Positions 1-9,060 of a stretch of 64,000 nucleotides of DNA are shown here, piece by piece. The translations under genes were made by a program, and so were the position numbers. The first letter of the stretch is position 1, and every line of letters begins with the position of its first letter. The DNA is from Vanilla planifolia (taxonomy: Eukaryota; Streptophyta; Magnoliopsida; Asparagales; Orchidaceae), in NCBI GenBank assembly GCA_023846275.1, contig CM043872.1:13323170-13387169 (forward strand), read 5' to 3'. Under the pieces are notes generated by a model, which ran no database searches, was not told the origin of the DNA, and saw only the letters and a program-made list of their open reading frames with translations.

Positions 1-1584
1 TCATCTTGCAGCCCTGTGGGGGCGCTTGAATCAGGGGTGGCCATAGCGGTACTTGATAAAGGGAAAGCAGTGCTGGAGGAGGCTGGGGGATATGGGTTAC
101 GACGACCAGATGTGCTGACTGAACTGGAGGGAGGTAGGAGACATCGTCAGGAGCAGGCTGAATGTTCGAAAGCGCAGGAATTAAAAACTACTGACCAGGA
201 TGCAGGGGGAAAGATGAATTGCGCGACTCACTTACTGGTTGGAGAGGGCGTTGCGAGGACGAACAAAATTAGTTTCAAGGAGGCTTTAACAGCCAATAAC
301 AACATCTCCAGTGGCAGGGCTACCTCATTTGTGCGGATGGCTTCAATTGACGAAAAGGAAAGAGCGGCAAGTTTGCCGGAGCAGGGTGACAGTGAGGAGG
401 TCGTCATGTCGTCGGAGGCGTGTTACAGAAGGATTGAATTCCACAAACATGACTTGGTCGGGCGAGTCTATGGAAACAACTTGCCTTTTTTCGTGATAGC
501 CCGTGTCCTACATAAAAGATGGGGGCACTATCGTAGCTTCAGGGTGCTGGACTTAACGAATGGGTGTTTCTGCCTTCATTTTGAGTCCATAAAGGATAGG
601 AATGAGGTGTGGTTGGGAGGACCTTGGCAGGTGGCCGGCCAGGCAATGGGGCTGGACGTCTGGACGCATGAATTTCGTCCGAATGAGGAGATGGCAATCC
701 ACGCACCTGTTTGGATACGTCTTCCGGGACTACCGTTGATTTACTGGGATGTGGAAAACATCCTTCGCATTGCGAAGGCGGCGGGAGAGCCTTTCTTGTT
801 GGATGGCTGGACTGTAGACACGCAGAGGTCTGCCTTTGCCAGAATTTGCGTTCGCATGAACCTCTCTAAGCCTCTGAAACCTGGAGTTTGGCTGAAGGGA
901 GAGTTCGGGAGAGTTTATCAACCTTTGGAATATGAGGGATTGCCTCGAGTCTGTTTCTGCTGTGGGCATGTGGGGCACCTGGCGGAGCAATGTCGGCTGA
1001 GGAAGCCTAAGGTGGATGCAGAGGGGAATAAAGATACAGAGAAACTGGAATTGGCTCCATTATCTAAGGTGGCTACGACAACAGCTACAAAAAATATATC
1101 AAGGGAACTCACGGAAGGAAAGGTGGATGAGGGCAGAGTAGTGGAAAATACGGGGTATTGCGCAGGCAGCATACTCAGGGAGGGTATTGAGATTCCCAGG
1201 TGTCAAACGCAAGCGGAGAGGCCGGTGGAGGCCATCAAAAAGGGAACCCTTGGTTCGTGGATGCTCGTCGTTCCCAGACGAAGGAGGCAGGAAGCATGGG
1301 AGGCTAAACAGAATCGTAATACTCACCTAAGCAATCCCTCAAGAGGGAGGCCAGCAAAAAGCATGGGTTTAGGAAGGAATGGAAGATCGAGAAGCACCTC
1401 CGCAGCCAGAGGAAGGGGATCATCAAGGGGGGCCTGGATGCCAAAGTCTCAGGGAGACAGGGACAGAGACCCATACGATCACACACACGAGTCCAACCGG
1501 GAAGCGGTGAAAGCAATAACAGAGCAGGTGGAAGGTAACAGGAAGGAGGGTGTATGTAATGCTGATGATTGCATCCAAATATAG
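1..1584 (+). CDS. LINE ORF1 protein (DUF4283 domain and CCHC zinc knuckle), 5' partial
   Basis: This is the nucleic-acid-binding ORF1 protein of a plant LINE, thought to coat element RNA. The frame is open from base 1; the first codon usable as a start is GTG at 16 and the first ATG is at 214, but the true start is probably upstream. Counting from the codon at 16, residues ~136-300 form a DUF4283 domain. It is followed by a CX2CX4HX4C knuckle (C313, C316, H321, C326), the zf-CCHC_4 arrangement usual after DUF4283. The tail (~440-500) is rich in Arg, Ser and Gly and could bind RNA or direct nuclear entry. The frame stops at TAG 1582-1584 with a second in-frame TAG at 1588-1590. ORF2 begins 144 bases downstream in the same frame, so ORF1 and ORF2 are separate proteins. 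Confidence 0.9.
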   Translation, partial: SSCSPVGALESGVAIAVLDKGKAVLEEAGGYGLRRPDVLTELEGGRRHRQEQAECSKAQELKTTDQDAGGKMNCATHLLVGEGVARTNKISFKEALTANNNISSGRATSFVRMASIDEKERAASLPEQGDSEEVVMSSEACYRRIEFHKHDLVGRVYGNNLPFFVIARVLHKRWGHYRSFRVLDLTNGCFCLHFESIKDRNEVWLGGPWQVAGQAMGLDVWTHEFRPNEEMAIHAPVWIRLPGLPLIYWDVENILRIAKAAGEPFLLDGWTVDTQRSAFARICVRMNLSKPLKPGVWLKGEFGRVYQPLEYEGLPRVCFCCGHVGHLAEQCRLRKPKVDAEGNKDTEKLELAPLSKVATTTATKNISRELTEGKVDEGRVVENTGYCAGSILREGIEIPRCQTQAERPVEAIKKGTLGSWMLVVPRRRRQEAWEAKQNRNTHLSNPSRGRPAKSMGLGRNGRSRSTSAARGRGSSRGAWMPKSQGDRDRDPYDHTHESNREAVKAITEQVEGNRKEGVCNADDCIQI

Positions 1585-1732
1585 AAGTAGGAGAGTTCCT
1601 ACACTGCGTTTCGTGGAGCGCAGACAGTTGGAGGCGAGTAATGAGAAGGCGAAGTCACGCTATCGTTGTGAGTGTTCTGTGCACCCACCTGTGGGGTGGA
1701 AAAAACAGGGGAACCTACTGGGTGATTTATGA
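1559..1732 (+). other. Small open frame bridging ORF1 and ORF2
   Basis: A 57-codon frame in a different phase starts at ATG 1559, inside the last bases of ORF1. It ends at TGA 1730-1732, which overlaps the ORF2 start codon as ATGA. The translation is basic and matches no family I recognise. The overlap is the arrangement that lets a terminating ribosome restart, so the frame could couple ORF2 to upstream translation. Chance is a real alternative in sequence of this composition. Confidence 0.25.
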
Positions 1733-4700
1733 CAACAAGAATAGTGATTTGGAACATCAGGGGCGTCCGAGACAGGAAGTCGAGGGGGTATTTGAGAAGA
1801 ATTGTGCGTGGCAACAACGTTGCGATGGTCGCGCTCATGGAAACTAAGGCGGAGAAGTTTCAGAGGAAGGATGCGGATTGGTTGCTTGGGGGGAAATGGA
1901 ATTTTGCGGTGCAGCCCTCGGCAGGGATGTCTGCGGGCTTCATCTTATTGTGGAAGAACTGGCTGAACATAACTATCACGGTGTCCACACTTCATATGGT
2001 GGTTTTCCAAATGAATTGGGGGGGTAGCAAGGAGATGCATTGCTGTGTGATCTATGGCCCGAAGGATCAATGCAAGAGGCGGGAGGTCTGGGATGAGGTA
2101 AGGCGTGTGCATATAGGGGAGGCTTCGTTCATGGTGGCTGGGGATTTCAACATCATAATGGCCCAAGAGGAGAAGAGAGGCGGGAGGAAATTTAAGCTGG
2201 GGAAGGAGCAGCAGGAACTCGCGGATATAATGCAAGATCTGCAGTTGACGGATGTGGGCTTCGTAGGGAACCCTTTCACTTGGTGCAACGGGAAGACTGG
2301 GGGTGCTCGCATTCTTGAGCGCCTCGACAGGGTTCTACTCAATTCTGTGGGCCTACGGGAATTTCCTGGGTGCGTCGTCACCCACCTCGGAAGGTTGGGC
2401 TCTGATCATTGCCCCCTGCTGTTCGATCTGGGATGCTGTCAAGCGAGTAAGCACACTTCTAGAATTCATTTTGAAAATGTATGGCTTGATTTCCCGCAGG
2501 CGGTTGGTGTTGTTCATCATGCATGGGGTAGGCATGCGGAAGGTGATCAGATGGAGGCGCTGTCGGTTAAATTCCACCGCTCGTTGGTTGCGTTGCGCCG
2601 GTGGAGCAAAGAAGAATTGGGAAACATTGCAGACAATAATAGGGAGCTGGAGAGACGCATTAACGCTCTGCAGACAAAAGAATCATCGGTGGGTCTGCTG
2701 GAGGAGGAAAGTGCGCAGCTTGGGCATATGATTACGGCGTTTCATCGCGGGTGTGCCCTGGAGGAGACATGGTGGTGGCAGCGGGCGAAGCTTCATTGGG
2801 CACAGCTTGGGGATCGTAATACCACTTTCTTTCATGATGCTGCATCGGCCCGGGCACGTATCAACCTCATATCAATGCTGAAGGATGAGAATGGGAGGAT
2901 GAAGGAAGCGTCGGAGGAGATTGGCGAAGCACTTTTGAAGTTCTTCCGGGAGAAGTGGAGCTGTGAGGAACGTGCGCCCCCGTTGCTGAATTTTGTGCCA
3001 AGTGCAACTGTGGACGAGGATATGGCTTCTCACCTATGCAGCAGAATCACTGAGGCGGAGAGTACTGACGCTATCAGGGGAATTAGGAGGAACAAGGCGC
3101 CTGGAAACGATGGCATTACTGCTGAATTCATTCATGGTTATTGGAAGATTACGAGCAGGGATATCACTCGGGCTGTGCTGGCGTTCTTTGATGCAAAGAA
3201 GATGCCTGAGAAATGGAAGGAGACCTTAGTGGTGCTGATACCCAAACTGGGGGGCGCATGTATGCCGACTCAATTTCGTCCTATAAGCTTGTGTAATACA
3301 ATCTATAAGATTGTGGCACGAGTCTTGGTGGAGCGGCTCAAGCCCTTGATGCCTCACCTCATCTCGCGGGAGCAGGGCGCTTTCATTCCCGGTCGCTGCA
3401 TTTCGGACAACATTTTTATTGCGCAAGAAATGGCGGCACGTATGCACTCCTGCTCTTCCAGGTATGGCCTCATGGCGGTTAAGATCGATATGATGCAAGC
3501 TTATGATAACATCAGGTGGGATTTCTTGATCGAGATGCTGAAAATTCTAAGGTTCCCTCCGCTCTGGTGCGATTGGATCACTGCCTGCATCCAATCGCCT
3601 TCCTTTGGCGTGCTACTCAACGGCGTTCGCCTGCCTTGGGTACAAGCTCATCGAGGGCTGAGACAGGGATGCCCTCTATCACCGTATCTATACGTAATTG
3701 CGTCGGAATTTCTTTCGGCACTAATGCATGAGTATGAGACCAAACAGCTCCTGGGATTCAGACCAGGGCAGCATGCACCCATGGTCTCCCACTTATTATA
3801 TGCGGATGACGTCCTTATTTATGGCCATGCAACGCGCAAAGCCGCGCGTTCAATTCGCAGTGTCACTCAGTGTTTCAGTAAAGCTGCAGGACTGCTGATT
3901 AACTTCTCTAAATCTAGTGTTCACTTCAGCCGGAGGAGCAGCACGATAACGACAAAGAAGGTTGCTAAGAAGCTTCGCATGGTGCGCGGGAGTTCTCTGA
4001 ATTATCTTGGAGTGCCAATTGCGGCTAAGAGGCTTAAGCTGGCTGATTTAAACTTCTTAATCCAGAGAATGGAGGCTTGCATTGCTGGTTGGAGGATTCG
4101 TCCCCTGTCCCTGGCTGGCAGAGTCTCTCTGGCCAATTCTGTGCTTAATGCTATCCCCACGTATATTCTTCGACATTGCACCGTGCCGGCGGGTGTCATT
4201 GAAGTGATGGAGCGGCGCGTGAGGAATTTCCTGTGGAATGGTGCAAGCAATACTCACATGATCCATTACGCGCCTTGGAGCTGTGTTACGCTTCCAAGGA
4301 ATGCGGGCGGCCTGGGGTTGAGGGACTTCCGTGTTTGGCAACATGTCTTGATGATGAAGCAGTGCAAGAGGGTGCTGTGTCGTGAGGATAGCCCCTGGGT
4401 TGACATCTTCAGGAGGAAGTACGTGGGCAACCTGCTGACCTCAAAGATCCCATGGAATTTATCTCACTCTGGCAAGCTTGTGCTGGAGGCGATGTCGACT
4501 GCGGTGGTGGAGTTCGTGTGGAGAATTGGAGACGGTAAGGAGGCGAGATTTGAGGAAGATAATTGGCTTGGCTTCCTCCCCATTTGCATTTGGCCGACGT
4601 TAATTAACATGAAGACTGGGTGGTCGGCGAGGGTGGCGGACTGTATCAATGAAGAGGGCGAGTGGGATGTCAGCAGCATTCGAATTTGGGCTAGTGATAT

Positions 4701-5904
4701 GCTCATTGACAGAATTCTCCATCTTCTCAGGGCGCGGTCCTCTGCTCGTGATATGCTGGTCCAGGTACACACGGAAACGGAGAAGATTGATAATGGCAAA
4801 ATTTACTGTGACCTGAAATGCAGACAGGGCGTCGGCGCTCCCACGGCGAGCTGGTGGAGCTCTAATCAGATGCGGGGGCTGTGGAAGCTTAAAACTCTGC
4901 TGCGGGTGCGGCTGTTTCTCTGGCGGGTGGTGGGTGACTACCTCCCCACGGCGACGTGGCTTGCGCGGAGGGGCATGGCTGAGAACCGCCGCTGCGTGTG
5001 GGGCTGTGAGGCAGAGGAGACCACGCACCATGTCTTCTGGAGCTGCCCGCAAGCCCAGGATCTTTGGCGAAACATCATTGTTCGTGACGCCGTCGTTGCT
5101 GTTAAGATGAATCCCGCCGATGTGGAGGTGGACGGCGCCGGCAGTGATTTCATCCGCCAATTTATGGCCTTCATTGGTTCGCCGGCGGCAAGGAACGGTG
5201 GCGGGGCAGCGCATGCCGCAACTGTGGCTACGTCCTTATACTATCTATGGGGAAGGAGGAATGCGAAGAGACACAGTGCCCCCACTGGCAACCTCGGCAC
5301 ATTACTGCGCAATATTAAGATCGAGATCGCTGCTGTAGCTGACCAGAGCAACATTCATGCATCCATGTCCCGCGGGAACCTGTACAGTTCGCCTGAATTG
5401 TCTGTTACCCATTGTTGGGTTCCCCCTCCCACTGGATGGATTAAGGTGAACTGCGACGCTGCTTGTGGCTTACACTCTGCGGGCATTGGAGTGGTTGTGA
5501 GAGACCATATGGGGAAGCCTCTCCTGGCTATGGGTAGGAGGTTTGTCTCACAGGCTAGCGAGGCCATGGAGGTTCAGGCGATTCTGGAGGCCTTTCACCT
5601 ACTACAGAGATCCTTGCCTCAGTACCGGGCTGTTGAGATGCAAATGGACTGCATGACGGCTATGTTAACAGTCCGGAAGCTTATTACCAGTGCTCCTGAG
5701 ACTGGACCTCTTGCTGAGATCATTCGATGTGCTAGAGAACTGGACGCCCTCACTATAACGCATATATACCGGGAAGGAAATGAGCCTGCCGATTGGGTGG
5801 CACGGGCTGCTTGTTGTAATGACTTTGTGTGGGATACGGGGACTTCATACCCCAAGCCGCTTATTAAGTTGATGTTGCTAGATTTTATGTATGATCCTCC
5901 GTGA
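1729..5904 (+). CDS. LINE ORF2 polyprotein: AP endonuclease, reverse transcriptase, zf-RVT, RNase H
   Basis: This 1391-residue protein would nick target DNA, copy element RNA into it and degrade the RNA. The start is ATG 1729, with an in-frame TGA only one codon upstream (1723-1725). Residues 1-235 are an endonuclease/exonuclease/phosphatase domain with N9 (WNIRG), E38 (METK), Y109, D139 and N141 (GDFN) and S225-D226-H227. The reverse transcriptase (~490-770) has FRPISL (517), QGAFIPGR (549), D587 with AYD (591-593), RGLRQGCPLSPYL (642), the YADD centre (691-694) and LNYLGVP. A zf-RVT domain (~1040-1115) has C1089, C1093, H1101 and C1106. The RNase H domain (~1235-1362) keeps D1243, E1281, D1307 and D1355. 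No internal stop or missing catalytic residue was found, so the protein looks functional. The length is normal for a plant L1 ORF2 that carries RNase H. Confidence 0.97.
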   Translation: MTTRIVIWNIRGVRDRKSRGYLRRIVRGNNVAMVALMETKAEKFQRKDADWLLGGKWNFAVQPSAGMSAGFILLWKNWLNITITVSTLHMVVFQMNWGGSKEMHCCVIYGPKDQCKRREVWDEVRRVHIGEASFMVAGDFNIIMAQEEKRGGRKFKLGKEQQELADIMQDLQLTDVGFVGNPFTWCNGKTGGARILERLDRVLLNSVGLREFPGCVVTHLGRLGSDHCPLLFDLGCCQASKHTSRIHFENVWLDFPQAVGVVHHAWGRHAEGDQMEALSVKFHRSLVALRRWSKEELGNIADNNRELERRINALQTKESSVGLLEEESAQLGHMITAFHRGCALEETWWWQRAKLHWAQLGDRNTTFFHDAASARARINLISMLKDENGRMKEASEEIGEALLKFFREKWSCEERAPPLLNFVPSATVDEDMASHLCSRITEAESTDAIRGIRRNKAPGNDGITAEFIHGYWKITSRDITRAVLAFFDAKKMPEKWKETLVVLIPKLGGACMPTQFRPISLCNTIYKIVARVLVERLKPLMPHLISREQGAFIPGRCISDNIFIAQEMAARMHSCSSRYGLMAVKIDMMQAYDNIRWDFLIEMLKILRFPPLWCDWITACIQSPSFGVLLNGVRLPWVQAHRGLRQGCPLSPYLYVIASEFLSALMHEYETKQLLGFRPGQHAPMVSHLLYADDVLIYGHATRKAARSIRSVTQCFSKAAGLLINFSKSSVHFSRRSSTITTKKVAKKLRMVRGSSLNYLGVPIAAKRLKLADLNFLIQRMEACIAGWRIRPLSLAGRVSLANSVLNAIPTYILRHCTVPAGVIEVMERRVRNFLWNGASNTHMIHYAPWSCVTLPRNAGGLGLRDFRVWQHVLMMKQCKRVLCREDSPWVDIFRRKYVGNLLTSKIPWNLSHSGKLVLEAMSTAVVEFVWRIGDGKEARFEEDNWLGFLPICIWPTLINMKTGWSARVADCINEEGEWDVSSIRIWASDMLIDRILHLLRARSSARDMLVQVHTETEKIDNGKIYCDLKCRQGVGAPTASWWSSNQMRGLWKLKTLLRVRLFLWRVVGDYLPTATWLARRGMAENRRCVWGCEAEETTHHVFWSCPQAQDLWRNIIVRDAVVAVKMNPADVEVDGAGSDFIRQFMAFIGSPAARNGGGAAHAATVATSLYYLWGRRNAKRHSAPTGNLGTLLRNIKIEIAAVADQSNIHASMSRGNLYSSPELSVTHCWVPPPTGWIKVNCDAACGLHSAGIGVVVRDHMGKPLLAMGRRFVSQASEAMEVQAILEAFHLLQRSLPQYRAVEMQMDCMTAMLTVRKLITSAPETGPLAEIIRCARELDALTITHIYREGNEPADWVARAACCNDFVWDTGTSYPKPLIKLMLLDFMYDPP

Positions 5905-5961
5905 TGATCGCATCAACATGTAACTGTAAGGCTTATGCCCTTTTGAATATCAAAAAAAAAA
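5905..5961 (+). other. LINE 3' UTR and poly(A) tail
   Basis: About 47 bases follow the ORF2 stop and then an A-run at 5952-5961. The bases just before it, TTTTGAATATC, resemble the short TGATATC-like ends I know from plant LINEs. A second A-rich stretch (5965-5973) follows and may be part of the tail or of the target site. Confidence 0.8.
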
Positions 5962-6400
5962 TGAATAAAAAAATATTTGAATTATTTTTGAACGAGAATA
6001 TACATTAATTTGCTAAAATTATTTTTTTTTTTTAATTTTCTAAATAAATTAAACTAAAGAACTGTTGAGATTTGTTTGCCGTGATGATCAAGGAGATTTT
6101 ATTGAAATATTTTAAAAAGAAATTTTAAAAGATATTTATTATAACTCTATTATTGGAGTTGTGTAACAAAAGTTTGGCATGTTGTCTGAATTAACATAAT
6201 TTATTTATTAAGGCAAGTGGGATATTTAATATGTGAGCTCAATGATTGCAATTTTTTATAGTATTTATGTAAACTATAATGAAATGAGATGGCCACTATT
6301 CAAAAGTGTAAAAATGGTGGCCAATGAGTATCAAAATTCTCAAAATAACGATGATGATAGAAGTGGTTTACTTCGAAAGGATGGCTGGTAAATACATTTC

Positions 6401-6490
6401 GTATTATTGATTTAATAAACAATATCATAATATCATTATAATTTTGTATTATTGATTTAATAAATAATGTCATAGTATAATAATATATAA
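6401..6490. repeat. 45-bp tandem duplication
   Basis: GTATTATTGATTTAATAAA starts at 6401 and again at 6446, and similarity continues through both 45-bp units with a few substitutions. It looks like simple slippage or a local duplication. Confidence 0.75.
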
Positions 6491-8907
6491 TAGTAAATTT
6501 TAATATGATAAAAAATTTTGCCTTTTCACAAAATATCATAAAATTTTCAAAAATTTTTATTTTTTAATTTTTTTTTCCAAAATCTAAAAATTTCCTATCC
6601 TTATTGTTATAATTATTTTTATTTTTTTGTCGACAAGTTTCTTAGGTTTTCCTGTTTATTACAACCTATGAGTCTAAAAATTAATTTTTGATTTTGGTAA
6701 TAATAAATCTTTTAAGTATTTATAATAAAAATCTAATATATCTATTTAACATGTTTTATATATTATATTTATCATAAGTAAATTTGATAATTATCTATTA
6801 TGAAATGGTTTAATAAGTGCTTAAATTATTTAATATTCACAAAGTTTAAAAGTTTGAAAAAAGAATCATTCTAATTGCCTACATGAGTTCAAGATTTTTA
6901 GGATAACATTTTTAATTTTTAAGAACTTCTATAAAGTTTAAAAATTGTGTCTTACTTATTTTAATCAAGAGTTTTCACAGTACACAAAATTCATACTTAC
7001 ATCATGCTTAGGTTGAATCTCATAGCAAATTGCAAATTGTATGCTTAGGTAAATTAACCTAAGTCACAAGGTGCATGTAACTTGTGTTGGCTATAATCTG
7101 ACTCTATGACTTGGACATCTATGTAAAGTGTTCTAAATGTTGAATTAGAACACCAAAGGGAGTTATAAGCATTGTTTGCAAACTTATAAGTTCATCCCTT
7201 GAAAGTAGTTGAAGATAGAAATATTATTTTATATTCACAAAAGAGTTTTTAAATCAATAGAATGTATTAAATTGCAAAGGAATTTGATAAAATATGATCC
7301 TTTTGATGCATGTTTCCAAAACAATAAAGTTTTGTACTTAACATATAGTATGTGGGTATCATGCATAATACATTTGAGTTTCATGTACTGTATGTCCATA
7401 CCAATGTATAATGTCATGTATATTGTATTCATATATTTGCATTCAAAGGATAACAAATTGTACATCCTATTATAAAACCATAGTATACCAGCTAGTAAAT
7501 AGCATGCAAAGATCGATAACCAAAAATTAGAGTCTTGTATGTGATATGTGATTTTACATACTAGATGTTAAAACTGAGTAAGTCAAGTTGTCAATCACTA
7601 TAATGACTAATTTGTCCAAATTTTAAGAAATTCAATATAGACATTAACTAGCCATTTGGAGCAAATGAAGGAGGTTATTTGGGAGCAAAAGATTATATAA
7701 AACCCTCCAAACAAAATGTAATGATTGATGATAATTTATCCTTAATTTTTTTACCTTGAGAGAACTTTTAGAATTCCTTTGATTGCCTTTGTATTTCCCA
7801 TACCCTATATATTAAGGAAATTGGCAAGTGTTGTCTAGTGTTATATCAATCTTGTAGTAGAAAGTAAATGCATCAGGGTGTACTTATATTTTTTTATATT
7901 TCTACACACCTTTATCTCACAAGAGCCTTTTCTTATTATGATAGCTTTATTTTAAATTTTTAATGTTTTGTACTTGCATATTTATCCATTTTGAATTTTG
8001 ATTTTGCATTGTAAAATTTGTATATCATGTTCTTAGTGAGTGACCTCTTAACTTGGCTTGTGAGTAGGAGGATGAAAGGCCTACTCTAGGCCTTTATTTG
8101 CTTTGGAAGTATGGAGGGATTGGTTGTGGTCTATAAGCAGAAAACTCTTAGCTATAAAAGGTTTCTCTATTAGTTGCAATTAAGGATGGAAAAAAATAAT
8201 TAGACTTAAACTAGTTGGCTTGGGGTGGATATAGGCATTGCATAGGAGTCAAATCATTTGAAATTTTCTTGTCATTTCCTTTGCACATATTTCATATCTT
8301 ACACTTATTTTTTTTCTTGACGAATGGTTTAATTTATTACTTAGGTCTGAATTGATAAAGTGAGAAGCAAAGATTTTAAGTTTTAACAAAAAATTTGTAA
8401 AACATTAATTCTTCCCCCCTTCTCTTGATGTGCTATGTAGATCAAATATAGCCAATCAAATTATTTGATTGATTTATTTGACCAATCACATTGTTTGATT
8501 ATCAAATCACATCGGCCCTTATGTTAATCACGCTTTTTGATCAACAATCAGATCCTCTTTCTTGGGTAGATTTGACTATTTGATTCATCTAGTCAATTGA
8601 ACACATCAACCTAAGAACATGGCTAACTTTTTTATTCCTATTTTTATCCCTTTAAAACAAAAAATATTATAACCAAATGCAAGAAAAATGAGTAAGTAGA
8701 TGTTTTCAAGGGCCTTACCTAACTTAAGAAATTCATGAAAACAAAATACACCATCACATTCTCTCAAAGTTTTTTCTTTTCTACTCATGCTTTGATGATG
8801 ATCTTGATGTTCAAATAGAAAAAACACCCATAAGTGACTTCTTCAAAACTTAACAAAGTTTTAATTGTTATCTCTTTGGCTTCAACAAATCTTAGTGATA
8901 AAAATAA

Positions 8908-9060
8908 CTTCTCTTTTCACTTTCTTTTTCTTCTCTTTTTTTCTTCTCTTTTTATTTTCTTCTCTTCCTCTTCCTCTTTCTCAATATCTTCTTCTTTATT
9001 TTTTTTCCTTTTTTACTTTAATTAGTTCTATTTTCTTTCCTTTTTTTTCTCTTTTTCATT
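8908..9060. repeat. Polypyrimidine tract, ~150 bp
   Basis: This is an almost pure C/T stretch with many CTT and TTCTC words. The complement is a GAA-rich purine tract like those in the Tekay LTRs of this window (17820-17900, 54567-54640, 61322-61400), so it may be part of a decayed minus-strand LTR. That origin is inference. Confidence 0.6.

Larger units (their letters stand above)
1..5961 (+). mobile_element. Plant L1-type LINE, 3' end complete, 5' end beyond window
   Basis: This is a non-LTR retrotransposon that would copy itself by target-primed reverse transcription. Seen: two long open frames in the order expected of plant L1 elements (DUF4283/zinc-knuckle ORF1, then endonuclease-RT-zf-RVT-RNase H ORF2), a short 3' UTR and a poly(A) run at 5952-5961. 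No LTR is present. ORF1 stays open to base 1, so the 5' UTR and the left target-site duplication lie outside the window and the duplication cannot be checked. Base composition is clearly richer in G+C than the sequence right of 5962, which fits a young insertion or an element whose composition differs from its target. Both frames lack internal stops and the catalytic residues are present, so it may be recently active; activity itself is inference. Confidence 0.95.

Noticed and set aside
1729..5904. ORF2 as a caulimovirus or other endogenous virus gene
   Set aside because: The endonuclease-RT-zf-RVT-RNase H order with poly(A) and no movement or coat domains is that of a LINE.
7209..7475. Overlapping plus and minus frames of 88 and 76 codons
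   Set aside because: Mirror-image open frames in AT-rich DNA, with compositions driven by AT bias and no recognisable domain.
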